In this document: one piece after another, positions 1 through 7,694 of the stretch | Layout of the letters: each line of letters starts with the position of its first letter | Numbering within the stretch: the stretch's first letter is position 1 | Position numbers and translations under genes: made by a program | The notes under the pieces: generated by a model | Told to the model about the DNA's origin: nothing | The model's input: only the letters and a program-made list of their open reading frames with translations | Databases searched by the model: none | Origin: Desulfovibrionaceae bacterium | Lineage (GTDB): Bacteria; Desulfobacterota; Desulfovibrionia; Desulfovibrionales; Desulfovibrionaceae | Assembly (NCBI GenBank): GCA_016932995.1 | Contig: JAFGBU010000018.1 | Location: 1-64,000 of the forward strand | Length of the DNA stretch: 64,000 nucleotides | Direction: 5' to 3'

Positions 1-1
1 C

Positions 2-322
2 AAGTGCGACATGTGCATAGACCGGGTGCACAACGGCATGTTGCCCGCCTGCGTCCAGGCCTGTCCCACCGGGACCATGAACTTCGGGGACCGCGAGGAC
101 ATGCTCAAGCTCGCCGAGGCGAGCCTGGCCAAGGCCAAGAAAAAGCACCCCAAGGCCGTGCTCGTGGACGCGGAGAGCGTGAGGACCATCTACCTCAGCG
201 CCGTGGACCCCGGCCTGTACCACAAGTTCATGATGGCCGAGGCCCGGCCCATGCGTCTGTTCACTAGAAAGGAGGCCCTGGCAAGCCTTATCAGGCCCTT
301 GTCCAGGATGACCGCGGGATAG
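2..322 (+). CDS. 4Fe-4S ferredoxin-type (formate dehydrogenase beta-like) subunit, C-terminal part
   Basis: The gene begins left of the window; only the last 106 codons are visible, ending at TAG 320-322. The first residues read KCDMCIDRVHNGMLPACVQACPTG, a CxxC...CxxxCP pattern typical of the last 4Fe-4S site in electron-transfer subunits of molybdopterin oxidoreductases. The phrase ACPTGTMNFGDR and the following Lys-rich helix resemble beta subunits of periplasmic formate dehydrogenases in Desulfovibrio, which carry electrons from the catalytic subunit to cytochrome c. Other DMSO-reductase-family Fe-S subunits share the motif, so the exact enzyme is inferred. A terminator follows closely, so this is the last gene of its operon. 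Confidence 0.75.
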   Translation, partial: KCDMCIDRVHNGMLPACVQACPTGTMNFGDREDMLKLAEASLAKAKKKHPKAVLVDAESVRTIYLSAVDPGLYHKFMMAEARPMRLFTRKEALASLIRPLSRMTAG

Positions 323-347
323 GTCTCAGCAAGCCTGTCCCCATACG

Positions 348-383
348 AAAACCGCCGGGAACCCTGCCTCCCGGCGGTTTTCC
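348..383 (+). terminator. Rho-independent terminator after the Fe-S subunit gene
   Basis: Inverted repeat CCGCCGGG (352-359) / CCCGGCGG (370-377) is followed by a T run and preceded by an A run. It sits 25 bases after the stop codon and separates this operon from the lipoprotein gene downstream. The flanking A and T runs extend the stem. Confidence 0.8.
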
Positions 384-499
384 TTGTACCCGGGCCGCCG
401 GGGCCGGGAAACCGGCCCCGCGGCCCTTTTGGCCCGATCGGACAGCCCTTGACAAAACATGCCTTGTTTTTTCCGCTGCCAAACCATAATGTAGTCGAC

Positions 500-1777
500 A
501 TGCGTCAAAAAAAGAACGCCCCTACCCGGCAAGGCAAAGGCGTTCCGCGCGCCTGCCTGGGCCTGGCCCTGCTCCTCTTGCTCGCCGGCTGCCTGTCCCA
601 GGGCGAGACCCAGAAATCCCTGGGGAAAACCCCGGGGGTCACGGACACCGAGGTGCTCCTGGGCTCATCCCTGGCCCTGACCGGCCACGCCAGCTACCTG
701 GGCACCCAGACCCTGCGCGGGGCCATGTCCTACATCGACTACGTCAATGAAAAAGAGGGCGGCGTGCACGGCCGCAATATCCGGGTCATCGCCTACGACG
801 ACTCCTACGACCCGCCCCAGTGCCTGGCCAACACCCAGAGGCTGATCATCGACGACAACGTCTTTGCCCTGTTCTGCTACGTGGGCACCCCGACCACGGT
901 CAAGATACTGCCCATGATCGAGGATGCCCAAATACCCATCCTGGGCATGTTCACCGGGGCCAACGCGCTCAGGGAACCGTTCAACGGCTTCGTGATAAAC
1001 GTCCGGGCCTCCTACTACCAGGAGACCTCGGCCGCGGTGCGCCACCTGGTCGAGGACCTGGACATCCGCAAAATAGCCGTGTTCTATCAGTACGACGCCT
1101 ACGGCTTCGACGGCCTGACCGGCACCGAGCTGGCCCTCAAGGAGTTCGGGCTGGAGCCCGTGGCCCGGAGCTTCTACACCCGGGGCACCCTGGACGTGGA
1201 GGACGGGCTGGAAAAGATCAGGCTCTCCGGGGCCGAGGCCGTGGTCATGGTCGGGACCTACGAGCCGTGCGCCAAGTTCATCCGCCTGGCCGCGGAAAAG
1301 AGCTACCGGCCGATCTTCTACACCGTGTCCTTTGTCGGGGCCGACGAGCTGGCCCGCAGGGTCGGCGGGGTGCAGGAGATCATCCTCATGTCCCAGGTGG
1401 TCCCCCCGCCCGAGGGCCCGGACTCCCAGGACCTGATGGGCAGCGTGGGCGACTACGTGACCCTCCAGAAGCAGGCCTTCCCGGAGGACAGGCCGAACTT
1501 CGTGGGCCTTGAGGGCTACATCAACGCCCGCATCCTGGTCGAGGGCCTGCGCCGGGCCGGCCGGAACCTGACCAGGGAGAGGTTCGTCTCGGCCCTGGAG
1601 TCCATCCACGACGTCAAGGTCGGCCCGGACACGGTCATCTCCTTCAGCCCCACGGACCACCAGGGCATGGAACGGGTCTTCTTCACCCGGCTGGTCAACG
1701 GCCGCTTCGTGCTCATCAAGGACTGGAGCTCCATAAAGAGCGACTTCAAGCGGCGCAAAAAGGAAACCCGGCCATGA
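500..1777 (+). CDS. ABC-type branched-chain amino acid-binding lipoprotein
   Basis: This 425-residue protein has a charged N-terminus, a Leu-rich hydrophobic segment and a lipobox LLAGC near residue 32, so it should be an exported lipoprotein. The rest follows the periplasmic binding-protein type I (Leu/Ile/Val receptor) pattern: TDTEVLLGSSLALTG near the start of the mature protein, then GAMSYIDYVNEKEGG and an IRVIAYDDSYDP strand. ATG at 500 is chosen because an upstream TTG at 449 would add 17 residues before the signal peptide. No permease or ATPase gene is adjacent. Instead a sensor kinase starts 16 bases downstream, so it may present a ligand to that kinase rather than feed a transporter. 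That role is inference. Confidence 0.85.
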   Translation: MRQKKNAPTRQGKGVPRACLGLALLLLLAGCLSQGETQKSLGKTPGVTDTEVLLGSSLALTGHASYLGTQTLRGAMSYIDYVNEKEGGVHGRNIRVIAYDDSYDPPQCLANTQRLIIDDNVFALFCYVGTPTTVKILPMIEDAQIPILGMFTGANALREPFNGFVINVRASYYQETSAAVRHLVEDLDIRKIAVFYQYDAYGFDGLTGTELALKEFGLEPVARSFYTRGTLDVEDGLEKIRLSGAEAVVMVGTYEPCAKFIRLAAEKSYRPIFYTVSFVGADELARRVGGVQEIILMSQVVPPPEGPDSQDLMGSVGDYVTLQKQAFPEDRPNFVGLEGYINARILVEGLRRAGRNLTRERFVSALESIHDVKVGPDTVISFSPTDHQGMERVFFTRLVNGRFVLIKDWSSIKSDFKRRKKETRP

Positions 1778-1793
1778 GCGCCAGGCAACAGAG

Positions 1794-3788
1794 ATGAAGG
1801 CCCACCTGAACCTGAGCCTGAAGAACAAGATCGTGTTCTCGATCCTGGTGGTCATCCTGATCATCAGCATGGCCATCGCCTTTCTGGCCAGGTGGATACT
1901 GGTCTCCTCCCTGACCAACGAGCTCGAGCTCCGGGGCAACGCCATCGCCCACTCGGTGGCCGAGCACGGCGCCTCCTTTCTCCTGGACAAGGACTACCCC
2001 AGGCTCTTGAGCCTCATCTTCGACGAGGCCAAGCTCAGGGAACGCGAGCACCTCATCTCCTACATCTTCGTCACCGACCCCAAGGGCACGGTCCTCAGCC
2101 ACACCTTCACCAGGCCCTTTCCCGACGAGCTCCTGCCCGTGACCCAGGTCCCGCCGGAGGTCCAGAGGAACGTGGCCAAGCTGGACATCGAAAACGAGCC
2201 GGTCTCGGACATCGCGGTGCCGGTCAACGAGGGCCTGTACCGCATCGGCACGGTGCACGTGGGCCTGTCCATGGACCACATCGACGCCCTGGTGGCCAAG
2301 CTGCGCATCACCTTTTTGGGCTTCATCGCGGCCATCATCCTCATCCTGATCGCCATCAGCACCAGGCTCTCCAGGCACATCACCCAGCCCATAACCAAGC
2401 TGACCAAGATCTCGGACGAGCTCTCCAGGGGCAACTTCGACATCACCCTGGACCTGGCCGGGCTCGACGAGGGATGGGACCCCTCGGCCTGCCCGGCGTT
2501 CACGAACACGGACCTGCCCTGCTGGAACTTCGACGACCTCTCGGCCTTCGAGGAGTCGCCCGAAAGCAACCCGGAGAAGTTCCGGACCTGCCGCAAGTGC
2601 AAATTCTACAAGAAGCGCGAGGGCGACGAGGTGGTCCAGCTGGCCGACTCGTTCCGGAACATGGTCTGGAGCATCAAGCTCTACCGCCGCAGGCTCTCGG
2701 AGTCAGAGGACAAGTACCGCTCGCTGTTCAACAGCGGCCCGGACCCCATATTCGTCATCAACCGCGACGACCACGTGATCGTGGACGCCAACCCCAGGGC
2801 CCTGGAGGTCTACGGCTACACCCAGGATGAGCTCATCGGCAAATCCTTTGACGAGCTGGACCCGGACAACACCCAGGAGTACCTGTCGGTGTTCAACAGC
2901 CCGTCGCTCGAAAGCTCCTGCGTCTACCGGCCGAAGATCATCCACTACAAGAACGGCAAGCGGCCGTTCTTCGTCAACGCCCACTCCTGCTCGACCTCGT
3001 ACCGGGGCCAGGCGGCCATCATCCTGGCGGTCAACGACGTGACCGAGATGGTCGAAAAGGACGCCCAGCTGATCCAGGCCAGCAAGATGAAGACCCTGGG
3101 CGAGATGTCCGCGGGCATCGCCCACGAGCTGAATCAGCCGCTCAACGCCATCAAGATGGGCAGCGAGTTTCTGCTGCTCATGAAGGAGCAGGGCCTGACC
3201 GTGCCCCCGGAACACTTCCAGGAGGTGGTCCACGAGATCAGCGCCCAGGTGGACAGGGCCGCGGAGATCATCCAGACCCTGCGCGCCTTCGGCCGCAAGG
3301 CCAACTTCTTCAAAGAGCGGATCAACATCAACGACCCGGTCCTGGGCGTGCTCTCGGTGCTGCGCAAGCAGTTCGAGCTGGAAAACATCACCTTTGACAT
3401 CGACCTGGGCAAAAACCTGCCCTGCATCATGGCCCACGACAACCGCCTGCAGCAGGTCCTGTTCAACCTGGTCACCAACGCCCGGGACGCGATCAACGAA
3501 AAGAGCTCCACCGTGGACGTCCGGCCAAAAAGGCTCATCTCCCTGCGCACCTATGCCGAGGGCGACAAGGTCGTGGTCGCGGTCGGCGACACCGGGGTGG
3601 GCATCCCGGACCAGGTCAAGGACAAGATATTCGAGCCGTTCTTCACCACCAAGGAGACCGGCCGGGGCATGGGTCTGGGCCTGGCCATCTCCTACGGCAT
3701 CATCGAGGACTACAGCGGGCACATAAAGATCGACAGCAAGGAAGACGAGGGCACGACCTTCACGATCAGCTTCCCTGCGGCCGCCTAA
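1794..3788 (+). CDS. Membrane sensor histidine kinase with HAMP, Cys cluster and PAS
   Basis: A 664-residue kinase. Transmembrane segments lie at about 12-33 and 173-190 and enclose a periplasmic sensor domain of about 140 residues. A HAMP-like region follows from 190 and is interrupted by an insert with four cysteines (C233, C243, C266, C269), the last two as CRKC. A PAS domain spans about 305-420. The HisKA box is AGIAHELNQP with H444 as the predicted phosphorylated residue. The ATPase domain has an N box at about 555-570 (QVLFNLVTNARDA), DTGVGIP, and GRGMGLGLAIS. The response-regulator gene starts 15 bases downstream and is its likely partner; the lipoprotein upstream may supply the signal. 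Confidence 0.93.
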   Translation: MKAHLNLSLKNKIVFSILVVILIISMAIAFLARWILVSSLTNELELRGNAIAHSVAEHGASFLLDKDYPRLLSLIFDEAKLREREHLISYIFVTDPKGTVLSHTFTRPFPDELLPVTQVPPEVQRNVAKLDIENEPVSDIAVPVNEGLYRIGTVHVGLSMDHIDALVAKLRITFLGFIAAIILILIAISTRLSRHITQPITKLTKISDELSRGNFDITLDLAGLDEGWDPSACPAFTNTDLPCWNFDDLSAFEESPESNPEKFRTCRKCKFYKKREGDEVVQLADSFRNMVWSIKLYRRRLSESEDKYRSLFNSGPDPIFVINRDDHVIVDANPRALEVYGYTQDELIGKSFDELDPDNTQEYLSVFNSPSLESSCVYRPKIIHYKNGKRPFFVNAHSCSTSYRGQAAIILAVNDVTEMVEKDAQLIQASKMKTLGEMSAGIAHELNQPLNAIKMGSEFLLLMKEQGLTVPPEHFQEVVHEISAQVDRAAEIIQTLRAFGRKANFFKERININDPVLGVLSVLRKQFELENITFDIDLGKNLPCIMAHDNRLQQVLFNLVTNARDAINEKSSTVDVRPKRLISLRTYAEGDKVVVAVGDTGVGIPDQVKDKIFEPFFTTKETGRGMGLGLAISYGIIEDYSGHIKIDSKEDEGTTFTISFPAAA

Positions 3789-3803
3789 CGTGAGGACGGG
3801 GAT

Positions 3804-4526
3804 ATGGAAAAACGGATTCTGCTCATCGACGACGAACAGGCAACCCTGAACATGTTCCGACTCATGCTCATGGCCTACGGCTACGAGGTGCTGACCGCGG
3901 AGAACGGCGAGCAGGGAATCGAGGTCTTTTCCCGGGAACACCCGCCCCTGGTGCTGACGGACATCAAGATGCCGGGAATGGATGGAATTGAGGTCCTGAA
4001 GAGGATCAAGGAGGCGGACCACAGCACCGAGGTCATAGTCATAACCGGACATGGCGACATGGACTTGGCCATCGAGGCCTTGAACCTTGACGCCACCGAC
4101 TTCATCAACAAGCCGATCCAGCGCCACACCCTGGAGCAGGCCCTCAAGCGCGCCCAGGAGCGCATCCTGCTGGCCAAGAGCAAGGAGGGCGAGGTCACGG
4201 TCAACGAGGTCGGAAGGGCCGCGGTGATAAACATCCGGGGCAACGTCACCTCCCGGTCCGAGCCCTATCTCCTGGAGGCCTACGAAAAGGCCGAGGCCCT
4301 GGGCAGGGACGCGATACTCCTGCACTTTGACGACGCGGCGTCGATCAACGGCGCGGGCATCGCCGTCCTGACCCAGATACTGCTCAAGGGCCGCAAAAAA
4401 GGCCACAAGCTGGCCATCACCGGCCTGTCGGACAACTTCAGGCGGGTCGTGGAGATCGTCGGGATCACCAAGCTGGTGAACATCTACGACACCGTGGACG
4501 AGGCCCTTGAGGGGCTCGAGGGCTAG
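3804..4526 (+). CDS. Response regulator: receiver domain fused to STAS domain
   Basis: A 240-residue protein. The receiver domain (1-120) has acidic pocket D9/D10, phospho-acceptor D53 in LTDIKMPGMDG, T81 and K103, all intact. Residues about 128-240 form a STAS (anti-sigma-factor antagonist) domain beginning VTVNEVGRAAVINIRGNV. There is no DNA-binding output, so phosphorylation probably controls a protein-protein interaction. At the position where SpoIIAA-type antagonists carry the regulatory serine, the sequence reads INGAGIAV, with A184 in its place, so partner-switch phosphorylation of this domain is unlikely. The gene is 15 bases from the kinase stop and clearly cotranscribed. Confidence 0.92.
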   Translation: MEKRILLIDDEQATLNMFRLMLMAYGYEVLTAENGEQGIEVFSREHPPLVLTDIKMPGMDGIEVLKRIKEADHSTEVIVITGHGDMDLAIEALNLDATDFINKPIQRHTLEQALKRAQERILLAKSKEGEVTVNEVGRAAVINIRGNVTSRSEPYLLEAYEKAEALGRDAILLHFDDAASINGAGIAVLTQILLKGRKKGHKLAITGLSDNFRRVVEIVGITKLVNIYDTVDEALEGLEG

Positions 4527-4539
4527 GCGGACCCGGGAC

Positions 4540-5109
4540 ATGCGCCGGCCGCCGGTTGCCCTCGGCCCCCTGTTCTGGGCCCTGCTCGCGGTCCTCATCC
4601 TGGCCGCGTCTCCGGTCCTGGCCGGAGGGGTCCTCGAGCCGGGCCAGACCCTGCCTGAAATCAGCCTCCAGGCCCCGCCCCTGCCCGCGGCCCGGGCCGA
4701 GCTGGGCCTTTCCGGGGACGGCCCGTTCAGCCTCCGCGACCTCGGCTGCCGGGTCCTGCTCCTGGAGGTCATCGGCGTCTATTGCCCCTACTGCTACGAC
4801 CAGCTCCCGGGCTTCAACGCCATCCACCAGCGGCTCAAGAAGCACGGCCGCCTGGGCGAGATCAGGATGCTGGCCGTCGCCGCCGGGGCCACCAGCCAGG
4901 AGGCGCTGATGCTCATGGCCGCCGAGCACCGGGGCTACGCCTTCCCGGTGGTCCCGGACGAACGCTTCGCCGCCCACGGTCTCCTGGGCGAGCCCATGAC
5001 CCCGTTCACCCTGCTGGTGACCGCCGACGGGGTGGTCAGGTTCGCCCACCAGGGGGTGGTCAAGGACGTCGACGCCCTTTACGAGACCATGAAAAAACTC
5101 GCCGAGTGA
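4540..5109 (+). CDS. Exported thioredoxin-fold redoxin (CPYC)
   Basis: A 189-residue protein with a signal peptide (hydrophobic residues about 8-28, ending SPVLAGG). The thioredoxin-like fold is suggested by LLLEVIGVYCPYCYDQLPGFN, with redox cysteines C82 and C85, and by the later segment EPMTPFTLLVTADGVV that contains the cis-proline region. It should work in the periplasm as a disulfide reductase or peroxidase-like redoxin; the substrate is unknown. ATG at 4540 starts just before the signal peptide, 14 bases after the regulator stop. Together with the rhodanese and MauE-like genes downstream it makes this operon look redox-related. Confidence 0.85.
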   Translation: MRRPPVALGPLFWALLAVLILAASPVLAGGVLEPGQTLPEISLQAPPLPAARAELGLSGDGPFSLRDLGCRVLLLEVIGVYCPYCYDQLPGFNAIHQRLKKHGRLGEIRMLAVAAGATSQEALMLMAAEHRGYAFPVVPDERFAAHGLLGEPMTPFTLLVTADGVVRFAHQGVVKDVDALYETMKKLAE

Positions 5110-5120
5110 CCGGCCCAGCC

Positions 5121-6878
5121 ATGGAAAAGATCAAAGCCGAGCTGCGCGCCGCCATCGATGAGGCCAAAAAGGCCAGGCAGGATCTGGAGAAAAAGACCCT
5201 GCACATGAACACCCTGTTCGAGACCTCCAGGGAGCTGGCCGGCATCATCCAACCCCAGAAGATCATGGAGACCTTCCTGCTCATGGCCATGGGTCCGCTC
5301 GGCGTGGACCACGGCCTGGTCGCGCTCATCAACTCCATGACCTTCGAGGCGCACCTGGCCTGCCGCGGCCTGGCCGAGGACCAGGCGGCCAGGCTCCGCG
5401 GCCTGGGCGCCCAGATGATCGGGCGCTACTTCTCCGCCGGCGTCCAGGCCCGGGAGGCGGCCCTGCCCAGGGCCGTGATCCTGTCCCGGGACCCCGGCGC
5501 CGATCACTCGCTTCTTCCGCCCGGCGCCGAGGTCCTGGTCCTGTGGACCGTGGACCAGACCTATTGCGGCCTGCTCGGCCTGGGGAAAAAGATCAGCGGC
5601 CAGGCCTTTGACTCCCAGGACCTGGAGGTGCTGCTCAATCTGACCAACACCCTGGTCGGGGCCCTGCGCCACACCCTGGCCAGCAACAGCATCTGCCAAC
5701 TGAACGCCGACCTGACCCAAAAAAACGCCCAGCTCAAGGAGTCCCTCAGCCTGTGCCGCCAGTCCCAGCACTCCCTGGACAGGCGCGTGCACCAGCTCAA
5801 GTCCCTGAACCAGCTGGCCGCCGAGCTCGGCCCCATCCACAACACCAAGACCATGCTGGAGCGCTTTCTGCTCATGCTGCTCGGGACCTACAGCGTGGAC
5901 AAGGGCCTGATCGTGCTGGTCGACCGTCGGGACAAGGCGGTGCACATGGCCCACAGGGGCCTTGAGTGGTCCGGCCGGATGTCCTTTCAGGCCGCGGACA
6001 TGCTCCTGTACAACTGCTTCGACCTGTCCGAGGCCCGCAGCCTTGCCCCCTTGAGCGCGTCCCTGGTCCAGAACGCCAAAATGACCCTCCAGAAGTCCGG
6101 CGTGCCCATGGATGTGTCCAAGGCCGTTTTCCTGGCCATCAGCCAGCACAAGCTCGGATTCCTGGCCCTGGGGCCCAAGTTCACGGGCGAGGTCTTTGAC
6201 CAGGACGAGGAGCACCTGCTCCTGTCCCAGACCGCCAGCCTCATGGCCTTTCTGGAAAACGCGGCCGCGTTCGAGACCATCGAGTCCCTGAACAAGGCCC
6301 TCAGGGTCCGCAACGTGGAGCTCGAGCAGACCATAGACCAGCTCACCGAGGCCAGGCGGCACGTGGCCGTGGCCGAGAGGGCCAAGGAGCGCTTCAAGTC
6401 CCTGATCGCCGGGCAGTCCAAGCGCGTGGACCGGGTCTCGGCCTTTGACCTGGCGGTGATATTTCTGGCCTCCCTGGTCCTGGGCCTGTTGTTCAACACG
6501 GCCAGCCCGAGCGGCATCGATCTCTGGCCCAGGGACATGGGCCAGGCCGGCCTGACCCTGGTCGAGCCCGAGGCCGCGAACCGAATGGCCTCCACGGCGC
6601 ACGCGGTCGTGGTCGACGCCAGGCCGGCCGAGTTCTACCGCCAGAGGCACGTCCGGGACGCGGTCAACGTGCCCCCGGCCCTGTTCGACATCGTGTACAT
6701 GATGAAGCTCTCCCAGCTCGATCCGGCCACCCCGCTGGTCGTCTACGGCCGGACCTTCAGCAGGCGCTACGACCAGGAGGTCGCCCACCGGCTCAGGGTG
6801 CGCGACCACGCCAAGGTGTCCATCTTAAGGGGCGGGCTCGCGGCCTGGGAAAACCAGGGCTACCCGGTGGCGCCATGA
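5121..6878 (+). CDS. Double-GAF-like protein with membrane anchor and C-terminal rhodanese domain
   Basis: A 585-residue protein. The N-terminal coiled coil (about 1-35) leads to two similar GAF-like halves: each contains a stretch of the type TLFETSRELAGIIQPQKIMETFLL or LNQLAAELGPIHNTKTMLERFLL followed by GVDHGLVAL or SVDKGLIVL. Heptad-rich linkers separate and follow them. One transmembrane helix lies at about 440-459. Residues about 480-585 match a rhodanese domain (VVVDARPAEFYRQRHVRDAVNVP ... SILRGGLAAWENQGYPV). The usual active-site cysteine after VVY is glycine (G543 in VVYGRTFS), so it is probably a non-catalytic sulfur- or anion-binding domain. ATG 5121 follows the redoxin stop by 11 bases. 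Confidence 0.8.
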   Translation: MEKIKAELRAAIDEAKKARQDLEKKTLHMNTLFETSRELAGIIQPQKIMETFLLMAMGPLGVDHGLVALINSMTFEAHLACRGLAEDQAARLRGLGAQMIGRYFSAGVQAREAALPRAVILSRDPGADHSLLPPGAEVLVLWTVDQTYCGLLGLGKKISGQAFDSQDLEVLLNLTNTLVGALRHTLASNSICQLNADLTQKNAQLKESLSLCRQSQHSLDRRVHQLKSLNQLAAELGPIHNTKTMLERFLLMLLGTYSVDKGLIVLVDRRDKAVHMAHRGLEWSGRMSFQAADMLLYNCFDLSEARSLAPLSASLVQNAKMTLQKSGVPMDVSKAVFLAISQHKLGFLALGPKFTGEVFDQDEEHLLLSQTASLMAFLENAAAFETIESLNKALRVRNVELEQTIDQLTEARRHVAVAERAKERFKSLIAGQSKRVDRVSAFDLAVIFLASLVLGLLFNTASPSGIDLWPRDMGQAGLTLVEPEAANRMASTAHAVVVDARPAEFYRQRHVRDAVNVPPALFDIVYMMKLSQLDPATPLVVYGRTFSRRYDQEVAHRLRVRDHAKVSILRGGLAAWENQGYPVAP

Positions 6879-7357
6879 ACGCGAAGGGCCTGCCGGCGCG
6901 TCTGCTTACCAACAGGCATCTGGCCCTGGCCTTCCGCCTCTATCTGGGCGCGATATTCATCTACGCCAGCAGCTACAAGATCAACTTCGCCGGCGAGTTC
7001 GCCGAGACCATCGCCGGATACCAGCTGATCCCCTGGTTCGCGGTCAACATCGCGGCCGTGGTCATGCCCTGGATCGAGCTCGTCTGCGGGGTCCTGCTCC
7101 TGGCCGGGGTCCGGGTCAAGTCGGTCTCGACCGTGCTGATAACCCTTTTGTCCTTCTTCACCCTGGCCATATCCTGGGCCCTGATCCAAGACCTGCCCAT
7201 AGGCTGCGGCTGCTTCCACACCATCGAGGACCCCATCGACACCCTGACCCTGCTCCGGGAGATGGCCTGGCTGGGAATGGCCGTGCACGTCTACTTTTTC
7301 GACTCCACCTTCCAGCTGGAGAGGAAGTTCTTCATCAACATAGGGGACGAGACATGA
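6875..7357 (+). CDS. MauE/DoxX-family membrane protein
   Basis: A 160-residue integral membrane protein with four predicted helices. It starts inside the stop of the upstream gene (ATGA overlap), which implies translational coupling. Features of the MauE/DoxX group are the early FRLYLGAIFIYASSYKI segment, the central WIELVCGVLLLAG segment and the GCGCFH motif before the last helix. MauE-like proteins are thought to help move electrons or disulfides across the membrane, often beside thioredoxin-fold partners. The exported CPYC redoxin two genes upstream is a plausible partner. Confidence 0.82.
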   Translation: MNAKGLPARLLTNRHLALAFRLYLGAIFIYASSYKINFAGEFAETIAGYQLIPWFAVNIAAVVMPWIELVCGVLLLAGVRVKSVSTVLITLLSFFTLAISWALIQDLPIGCGCFHTIEDPIDTLTLLREMAWLGMAVHVYFFDSTFQLERKFFINIGDET

Positions 7358-7680
7358 GACCCTGGCATGTCCTTGCGGCCGCGGCCTGCATCTTCCTTCT
7401 GGCCTGCTCCCGGCCCATGGAGCGGGGCCCGGCCGGCAAGTACGAGACCCGGCACCCCTCGGCCCAGGACCGGGTGGCCGTGCTCATCCTGGACGAGGAC
7501 GGCAAGGGCTCGCTGTCCTTTAACGGCGACAACGCCCCGCTCAAGTGGACGGCCAAGACCCGCGGCGAGGTCTGGCTGCACACCAGGGACGGCGGGGTGA
7601 TCGAGGCCAGGCAAAAGGATTTCGGCCTGGAGATGTCCCTGCCCGGGGTGGGCGCCATGGCCTTCACCAGGATCGAGTAG
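7354..7680 (+). CDS. Small lipoprotein of unknown function
   Basis: A 108-residue protein overlapping the preceding gene by 4 bases. The signal peptide ends in the lipobox LLAC (C18). The mature part is a short beta-rich domain (RVAVLILDEDGKGSLSFNGD ... KWTAKTRGEVWLHTRDGGVIEA) that resembles lipocalin-like or copper-resistance-type small beta domains in shape only. I recognise no family. It closes the signalling/redox operon; the gene that follows is convergent and only 14 bases away, with no clear terminator between them. Confidence 0.7.
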   Translation: MRPWHVLAAAACIFLLACSRPMERGPAGKYETRHPSAQDRVAVLILDEDGKGSLSFNGDNAPLKWTAKTRGEVWLHTRDGGVIEARQKDFGLEMSLPGVGAMAFTRIE

Positions 7681-7694
7681 GGGCCGGGCTCCGG

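Noticed and set aside
449-490. TTGACA at 449-454 as promoter for the binding lipoprotein
   Set aside because: No acceptable -10 box at 16-18 bases; CATAAT at 485-490 is 30 bases away.
2703-4772. A 689-codon minus-strand frame opposite the kinase and regulator
   Set aside because: Antisense shadow of genes with intact catalytic motifs.
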